64,000 nucleotides of DNA. Origin: Caprimulgus europaeus (Eukaryota > Chordata > Aves > Caprimulgiformes > Caprimulgidae). Below the pieces are notes generated by a model, which saw nothing but the letters and a program-made list of their open reading frames with translations, had not been told where the DNA came from and searched no databases. The translations under genes were made by a program, and so were the position numbers. Below, in pieces: positions 57,185 to 64,000 of the stretch (positions within the stretch are counted from its first letter, which is position 1; each line of letters begins with the position of its first letter). The stretch is taken from NCBI GenBank assembly GCA_907165065.1, contig OU015528.1:19854015-19918014 (forward strand), written 5' to 3'.

Positions 57185-60100
57185 TAGAATAAATTTTTAC
57201 CCATCCAAAATCACTCGTCCTCTTTAATCATTGGAGGCAGGATACAAAGTAAACATTTTAATTTACAGCTAAGATTATATAAAGTAAGTTTCTAACTGCA
57301 GGGATGAAGTAGTGGAATATGTTACTTTAGGAGGCTACAGAGCCCCTGCCAAGGCAGATCCTGGGATTTGTACATGATGGTTTTTTAAAAGAAACTCCCC
57401 TCAGCTCTACATAAGACATATTTCCAGGCATCTCTGAGATGCATGGACATGAAGAGAAGGTTTTCAGGAAGAGGTATTGTTTAGGTACTGATGCATTAGA
57501 CTGTATTCAAACATATTTTTGGCATGTTGTAATCCTCATCTGTAAAAAAAAAACCAAACCAAACCAAACCAAAACTAAACTAAAAACTTCTCATAGTCTA
57601 CAGGGGTGAAAAAAAAGGTCAAACTCCTCTGTTCCTGCATAGATTGAACCAAATTTGGTGGCCAGGCACATATTTATGGAAGTAGGTACTTGTGCACAAA
57701 GACAAATTTTAAAAAGATAGAGGAATATGTCTTACAAAGCAGGCTTCAGCCCTGCAATATAGTCAATTTATAGGAGCCAACAGTTTGCTAATCAAGAGTT
57801 TAGAGTGGAAGAGCTACTAGAGTCTGAAAGACAAAATACTGCCTCACTGCATGTCTCTGGACTCCAGTATGGATTTTGTGCCTCCTGGCATCTCAGAGGG
57901 CAGCAGCATCAGGCGAGCTGCATGATGAGATTTTGGGACGTGGGAATTCTACACCTCTGAAGATCTGAGCTTCACTGATAACGCTCTAGGGAAAAATATC
58001 CTTTGAAGCCTATTTCTGGTTATGGCAGCTTGGCTATCTTACTTGTGCAAGATCAGAATGCTGCTTGTTGGACTGAATGCTTTCTCTTTGTTAACAATAC
58101 AGCCTTTTGCAAATTTTTGCTATCACTGTTTTATTTGTAGGGCTTTACCTAAAGGAATTTCTTATACCTAGATGTGTAGGAATTTTCCCCTTAAAAAAGT
58201 AGTTCTTGGAGGTATTTTAATTTTTCTTTTAACATCACTATGAGCTATCACCAATTTGAACTCACTACCACAACAATGAAGAAACAATCACTCTGCTAAG
58301 TGAAGATAATGTAGTAAAAGACCAAGGTTTCTGATACTTTCTGACTGTTCTGGAAGGCAGATGTTCACCTGTCCATGTGCAAACCTCTCCCTGTTTCACA
58401 CAGGGTGCTCCATGCTACTTGTTGAGACTGACTGTACTCTGCCATAATGCACAATTCAGTCCAGTAACCACTTGCTTAACTAGACAAACTTGGCTGAAAT
58501 CTTTTGGTACACTAATTGCAGTGCAGTATTGTAAGTGTAAAAAACCCAAATGACCCTGTGTATGAGGCTGAGATTGTTGGACGCAGTCAATTCATTCACA
58601 AAATACTTCAAACAGTTGCTGTAGGTCTGCCAGGGAAAGGCTACAGGAACTCCGAGGACAGTGTCTCCGCACCTCCCTTGAGGATGATCAGGGTTTTATT
58701 TTGGCTCAGCTCCCCCTAACTGAGAGGATCTAAGTGCCAAGGGAAGGATTCTTTGTGGAAGAGAGGCTAGTGTGAACCAAGTGGAACCAGTTTAATTCCC
58801 AGGACAGCTCATCTCTCCCTGAACAGCTTAGCACAAAACATTACCCTCTGCTCAAGAATTAATGCACAGTCACATCTGGGTTCAGCATTTAGGGAGTAAA
58901 ATAGCTATTTGAAGTCCTGTTGCAGTGCCTCACCCATAAAAACAGGGTAATGCTTGACTATTCTGTACCTCTTCTGCAAATGCTGCAGAGAAGCAGTTCT
59001 ACAAATGGAGAGGCACAGTGCTTCCACTGTTGTCTGGAAAAAAAAAAAAAGTCATTTCATTACTTTTTCCTTATATTAGGAAGGGCCAGGCTGCAAGCCT
59101 GCTTTTCTTGTCAATCCAAAACAGAATTTTAAAAGTACAAAAATAAATTGGTGTAACAAGCCAAGAGCTACCAGTTTCTCCTAGAACTCTTTCCAAATTT
59201 GGCAAAATGTTTTCTTTTTTCCACCTGGTCTCAGGCTCTAAAACTGTCTTGGACCTACCTACCAAGTGAACCAGTAACAATCTTCCTCACTGGAGTAATT
59301 GATAATTCAAAGCAGATAACTTTCTTTAAAAGAAGGAATATAAATCTATTACAGGCATAAATACAAGAATGGAGAAGAGACAGGACAGTCCTTTCTCTAT
59401 TTATAGCACATTCAGACATGCAATAGATTAACAACCCTTTCTTCAATCAACAAATTACCCTACAATAAAAGGCAACCATGAAAGAATTTGCAGACTCATA
59501 TAAAATTATTTAAAGTGGTGTTTTTCAATTTGCAGATAACTGGTAGTCTCTAAAACAACAAAAGTAGTGCAAAAAAACCCCCTGCAGTGTTATTAAACTA
59601 TATCCACATACTTTTCTGTGCAACCAAAGAATGAACGGAATACTGGAAATAAAAGTAACTGAAGTACATTCAAAAATTATATTAGTCTGACACAGGGAGA
59701 AGAGTACCGCTGTATGTCAGACAGGTTCATTGGATGGTTCTTAGTTTATTGGGGAGAGATGGTGTCAGGCTAAGAATAATTCTCCACTGAGTTGTATTAT
59801 AGATTGTAACTCTTAACAGCCTTTAGTTTTTCTCATGTCATAATCTGTCAACTCAAGCTATGAAAATATGCTGTCAAAATGCTTTCTGAGCTACAGTAGA
59901 GTTCAATAGCAAACAAAGGAAAATATGTAGTCCTGACCCAATGGCAAACACATCAGGGCAATTCAAACACTCAAGCTTGTTATTCCACTTCTGTGCTTAC
60001 ACACTGTGCTTTGGATGAATATTCAGATTACTCTGGTATGCTCTCCAGACACGGGTACTCTCTGCATAGCAAGCCTCAGTGAAACCAAAAGCATCTGATA

Positions 60101-60199
60101 ATCCAATATGGTATGCTCTACTCATAGGCAAGCTAAAAAGAATTACAATCCCTAGTTGCTCCCAAATGCTGGAATTCATACTCTGTATGGCATATCAGG
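57185..60199. other. Sequence between the solo LTR and the CR1 copy, nothing recognised
   Basis: AT-rich, with a short (CCAAA)n run at about 57551-57575 and an A run near 59040-59051. No exon or further transposon seen. Presumably still intron or upstream of CPED1. Confidence 0.5.
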
Positions 60200-61482
60200 G
60201 ATAAGAGGGTCATTAGGAGCAGTCAACATGGTTCTACCAAGGGAAAGTCATGTTTAACCAATCTGATACCCTTTTATGAGAACATAACCAGGTGGCTAGA
60301 TGATGGTAGAGCAGTGGATGTGGTTTATCTTGATTTCAGCAGAACATTTGGCACCATCTCCCACAGCATCTTCACAGATAAACTGAGGAAGTGCAGTCTG
60401 GGTGATCAAGTAGTGAGGTGGATTGTGAATTGGTTGAAAGGAAGAAGTCACAGAGTTGTGGTCAGTGGGACAGAGTCTAGTTGGAGGCCTGTGGCTAGTG
60501 GAGTCCCTCAAGGGTCGGTACTGGGACCAGTACTATTCAATATATTAATCAATGACCTGGATGAGGGAACAGAGGGCACTGTCACCAAGTTTGCTGATGA
60601 TACAAAGCTGAGAGGAGTGGCTGACACACCAGAAGGCTGTGCTGCCATTCAGCGAGACCTGGGCAGGTTGGAGAGCTGGGCAGGGAGAAATTTAATGAAA
60701 TACAACCAGGGCAAGTGTAAAGTCTTGCATCTGGGAAAGAACAACCCCATGTAGCAGTGTAGGTTGGGGACAGACCTGTTGGAGAGCAGTGTAGGGGAAA
60801 TGGACTCGGGGGTCCTGGTGGACAGCAGGATGACCATGAGCCAGCACTGTGTCCTCATGGTCAAAGAAGGCCAGTGGCATTCTGGGATGTATTAGAAGGG
60901 GTGTGGTTAGTAGGTCAAGAGTGGTTCTCCTCCTCCTCTATTCTGCCCTGGTGAGGCCACATTAAGAGTACTGTGTCCAGTTCTGGGCTCCACAGTTCAA
61001 AAAGGACAGGGAACTGCTTGAGAAAGTTCAGCACAGAGCCACTGAGATGATTAAGGGAGTGGAGCATCTCCCTTATGAGGAAAGGCTGAGGGAGCTGGGT
61101 CTCTTTAGCTTGGAGAAGAGGAGATTGAGGGGTAATCTCATTAATGTTTGTAAATATTTAAAGGGTGAACGTCAGGAGGATGGAGCCAGGCTCTTCTCAG
61201 TGATGTCCAACAGTAGGACAAGGGGCAGTGGGTGCAAGCTGGAGCATAGGAGGTTCCATGTAAACATGAGGAAAAACTTTTTCACTGTGAGAGTGACAGT
61301 CCACTGGAACAGGCTGCCCACAGCAGGTTGGAGTCTCTTTCTCTGGAGACAGTCAAAACCTGCCTGGACGCCTTCCTGTGTGATTTACTGCAGGTGATCC
61401 TGCTCCAACAGGGGGATTGGACTAGATGATCTTTCAAGGTCCCTTCCAATCCCTAACATTCTGTGATTCTGTGATTCTGTGA
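60200..61482 (+). mobile_element. CR1 LINE, 1.3 kb 5'-truncated copy
   Basis: Plus strand, the longest CR1 here. It begins near the CR1 block gcagtcaacatggttctacc. The frame at 60314-60754 carries RT motif A ([14 protein letters not shown]), [17 protein letters not shown] and FADD ([10 protein letters not shown]). A stop follows, then the C-terminal block in other frames ([20 protein letters not shown] at 61065 onward), the 3' UTR (gattggactagatgatcttt) and a tail of three attctgtg units. Frameshifts make it inactive. The tail is of the ATTCTGTG type, unlike the ATTCTATG copy at 15100-15687. Confidence 0.93.
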
Positions 61483-63049
61483 TATGTATTTAATACACCA
61501 GGTAGGCTGCTGCAGTCAAAGCTGCTAGATACATTTCTCACTCACACAAGAAAGTGTTGTGGCACTGAGACCTAATCTTCTCTGGGATGGAAGTACTTGA
61601 TACCTAGTTAAAGCACATAGCTGTCACAGATCTGCCAAAGCTCAGCTAATCCACCTGTGTGGCTATTTCCTCACCTACTGTGAGGGTGGTGAAAAGCCAG
61701 ATTGAGAGATATAGGCTACTGACACTGGACTGTGATGAAGAACCAAGTGAAAACTGGAAAGAGAAGAATGTGCGTGTGGGGACGGGGTGGGTCATACAGT
61801 TGAGAAATGCAGGGATCAGATTGGGATGAAAAGGCTCATGGGGAGGGCAACTCTATAGTTATGAAAGTTATTGTCCATATGTTCCACCTGTCACAGGCAC
61901 TGGAAAATTTGCAATGACATCCATGCCCTGGTAGGAGGGTTTGAGCTGAGCATGAGAAGCAGCACTGGGCCATGCATGGATCAAAGGAAATAAAACATTA
62001 CCATACTTTCACACATGCATCCCACTGAGGGAGGAAAACCAGACTGCTTCATGCGATGAGAAGTAGCGTGCTCAGTTTTCCAAGCCTCAGAGGAGAGTGA
62101 AGAATAGCTCCATCCTGATCTGTACCAGGGAAGAAGACTCTGCATGACACAATTGCCTTTGGACAATCCTCGCTGCTATATAATCCGAGTTATTCTAACA
62201 GCAAACTCTTGGGACTGTATCCAGGAAAGAACTCTGTATCCCTGTTCTGTGCAACCCGAGGCAAAGTCATGTGGAAAAGCAGTATGCAGTCATGAAGTGG
62301 AAGGGTGTATCACGAGTGAGTGAATCAAATCAAAGCTAAAAGAGTGCATGTCACAGTCTTTGAGTACTTAACTGTGCATGGCTTGTGTGCATATATGCCT
62401 GCTCCAGTCTGCTATTCACAAGGTTCATCAAGATCTCCAACTGTTTATTACAAAACTATTTTATTTAAACTTCAGATAACATAAAGAAAAGCAGCAGTTT
62501 ACATACACAAAGTAGTTATCTCTGTTACTCACAGAAGAGAGTGGCAAAAGAAGGAAAGCAAACATGATACAGAGTTGTAAAATGAAAAAATCTACGGAGT
62601 CGATTGATTCAAAAATTCTATTACAGAAACTTCTACTAAAACTCCAAGTATATTTGCGGGGGGTGGGGACGGGGTTGGGGGAAGGAGAAAAGAAGAAGAA
62701 GGAAATTTAATTAGGCTTGAAGTCTTTGTTGCAGAGCAAGCGGAGTATAAGGGCTGTGATTGCTGGTTCTGTGATAAAAAGTTGTGTTTACAGATGTGCC
62801 CAGTGGAACCCAGAGGAACCACATCAGGTGGGGGAACCCAAAGAGCACCCTGCTCCAGCGGCTCCCAGGGACATCACAGCAGAGGGATCTGTCCGCAAAA
62901 CACTCCTCTCTGTTATGCACATGCACGCACACACACACACACACACAGACACAAAGGAGCGCTGGGTGAGGGAAGCCCAGCAACCCTGTCAGAGGGACAT
63001 GAGCTCCTGCCCTGCTCTCCCAAGTTGTCCCAGGGGACGCAGCCCCAGT
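61483..63049. other. Sequence after the CR1 copy, with a G-rich patch and a (CA)n run
   Basis: No exon recognised. A G-rich patch lies at 62656-62685 (gcggggggtggggacggggt and onward) and an (AC)n run at about 62930-62947. The overlapping open frames near 62711-63164 on both strands follow local GC richness and the CA repeat, and I do not take them as genes. Confidence 0.45.
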
Positions 63050-63593
63050 GACCACCATGATGAGTGAACAGGAGTCTCAAAGCACCTTGTGGACCTGGGG
63101 AGGGGAAAAGCACACCTAAGGATATTGGACCCATTACAGGATGCAGTGGAAGAGCATTTCCCAATAGTTTATTATGGGCTATTTAATGGAGGAAACAAAG
63201 ATGGGGAAAATGAGGTATTAAGGTGGTTTGAAGAGGAACGAGCATGGGAAAAAGAGGATAAAGGGAAAAAAAGGGCTTGCCATCTCTAAGCGATGGGCTG
63301 GTTGTTACTCTTGGCTGTCCATGTCCTGTACCTGGTCAGGGCATTTTGTCCTGTCTTCTCATTAAACTCCATCACCAACTCTGTTCCTGTTTGTGGGGCC
63401 CTCTCTTGTGTGTGTGTGTCTGGGGATCTAAGTGCAGCCCCTGGAGGGGGACCAGGGCTTGGAGGCTCTTGTTTCCATGGTGGCTGCAGCTGGAACAAGT
63501 GTGCGAGTGCATGTATGAAGGCTGGCGAATGGATAAGGCTGTGGGTGCTGTTGGTGTTTGTGTGAGTGCTGAGTGTGCTGATCTGTGTGGCTG

Positions 63594-63630
<37 letters not shown>

Positions 63631-64000
63631 TGTATAGGCATGTGCATGTGCCAGCTGGGAGCACGTGCTCAGCCTCACTGCTGGTTGGATGCAGGGACAC
63701 AGATGTGCATCAGCCTCAGGCTGCCAGATTTGGCAATCCCTAACTTGGATGAGTGTGTTCTTAGGAGGTACAACAAAAACAAGAGGTAGGGAGGCATCTT
63801 CCCCACTAGACTATTACCAAGCCTGCTGATCCTGCTGCCCTAACAAGGAAGAGTCTGGCTGTTTAGAGAGACACGTGCAACAAATGCAAAGAGCTGGAGG
63901 TTGGAAAAAAGATCCAACAGGTGATTCAATGAGAAAGTAGTGCCTGGGGAGGAGGAGTTCTGCCCAAGGAAACCAAACTGCCAGATTGAGTATTCTTTCC
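63050..64000 (+). other. GC/GT-rich patch, possible edge of an interspersed or LTR-type repeat
   Basis: This last kilobase differs in composition from the rest: purine-rich at 63183-63282 (tggggaaaatgaggtattaa, aaagggaaaaaaagggcttg), then GC/GT-rich with cattaaactcc at about 63360, a (GT)n run of about 15 units at 63598-63629, and a tail running off the window. Purine tract, then a GC-rich block with an ATTAAA-type signal resembles the 3' edge of an endogenous retrovirus, but I cannot identify a family. It could also be an unrelated repeat or a GC-rich regulatory stretch. Confidence 0.3.
63598..63629. repeat. (GT)n dinucleotide repeat
   Basis: About 15 uninterrupted GT units. Its complement type, (CA)n, occurs on the same strand about 650 bases to the left (62930-62947). 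Confidence 0.95.

Noticed and set aside
62711-63700. Cluster of overlapping 60-130 codon frames on both strands
   Set aside because: They follow CA and GT repeats and local GC richness, with Thr-His and Cys-Val runs; none has a recognisable domain or splice structure.

Overview
The window looks like a piece of a bird genome. It is AT-rich and intron-dominated, carries five fragments of chicken-repeat-1 (CR1) LINEs with the avian 3' tail (ATTCTRTG repeated) and two solo long terminal repeats of a kind common in birds, and has no bacterial-style gene packing. The species cannot be fixed from the sequence alone.

One protein-coding gene is recognisable: CPED1 (cadherin-like and PC-esterase domain containing 1), on the minus strand. 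I assembled its exons by reading the minus strand for splice sites, matching reading phase from exon to exon, and comparing with what I remember of the human protein. Thirteen phase-compatible coding exons plus one alternative exon lie between 52052 and 8905, called W1 to W13 here in transcript order. Joined with W10b they give 541 uninterrupted codons. Both ends of the gene are outside the window. The signal-anchor and first exons should lie beyond position 64000, and the PC-esterase (SGNH/GDSL-like) exons beyond position 1. The part seen is the large N-terminal and middle region and the whole cadherin-like beta-sandwich (W12-W13).

Layout from left to right: 1-8904, intron or downstream gene sequence with no recognised exon; 8905-13561, exons W13, W12, W11 and W10b with a CR1 copy; 13562-18765, intron with a CR1 copy; 18766-24609, a cluster of exons W10a to W5 with an inverted CR1 end; 24610-37301, a 12.7 kb intron with a CR1 copy, a (TA)n run and a solo LTR; 37302-39120, W4 and W3; 39121-50460, an 11.3 kb intron with a long (GAAGA)n array; 50461-52052, W2 and W1; 52053-64000, 5' intron or upstream sequence with a second solo LTR, a 1.3 kb CR1 and a GT/GC-rich patch at the right edge.

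The most interesting observation is that W10a (65 nt) and W10b (68 nt) have the same entry and exit phases and both lengths are 2 modulo 3. Using exactly one keeps the frame; using both, or neither, gives an early stop. This is the arithmetic of a mutually exclusive exon pair just before the cadherin-like domain. The two exons encode very different peptides, and only one has an N-glycosylation sequon. I saw no viral internal genes, RNA genes, CRISPR arrays or other mobile systems.
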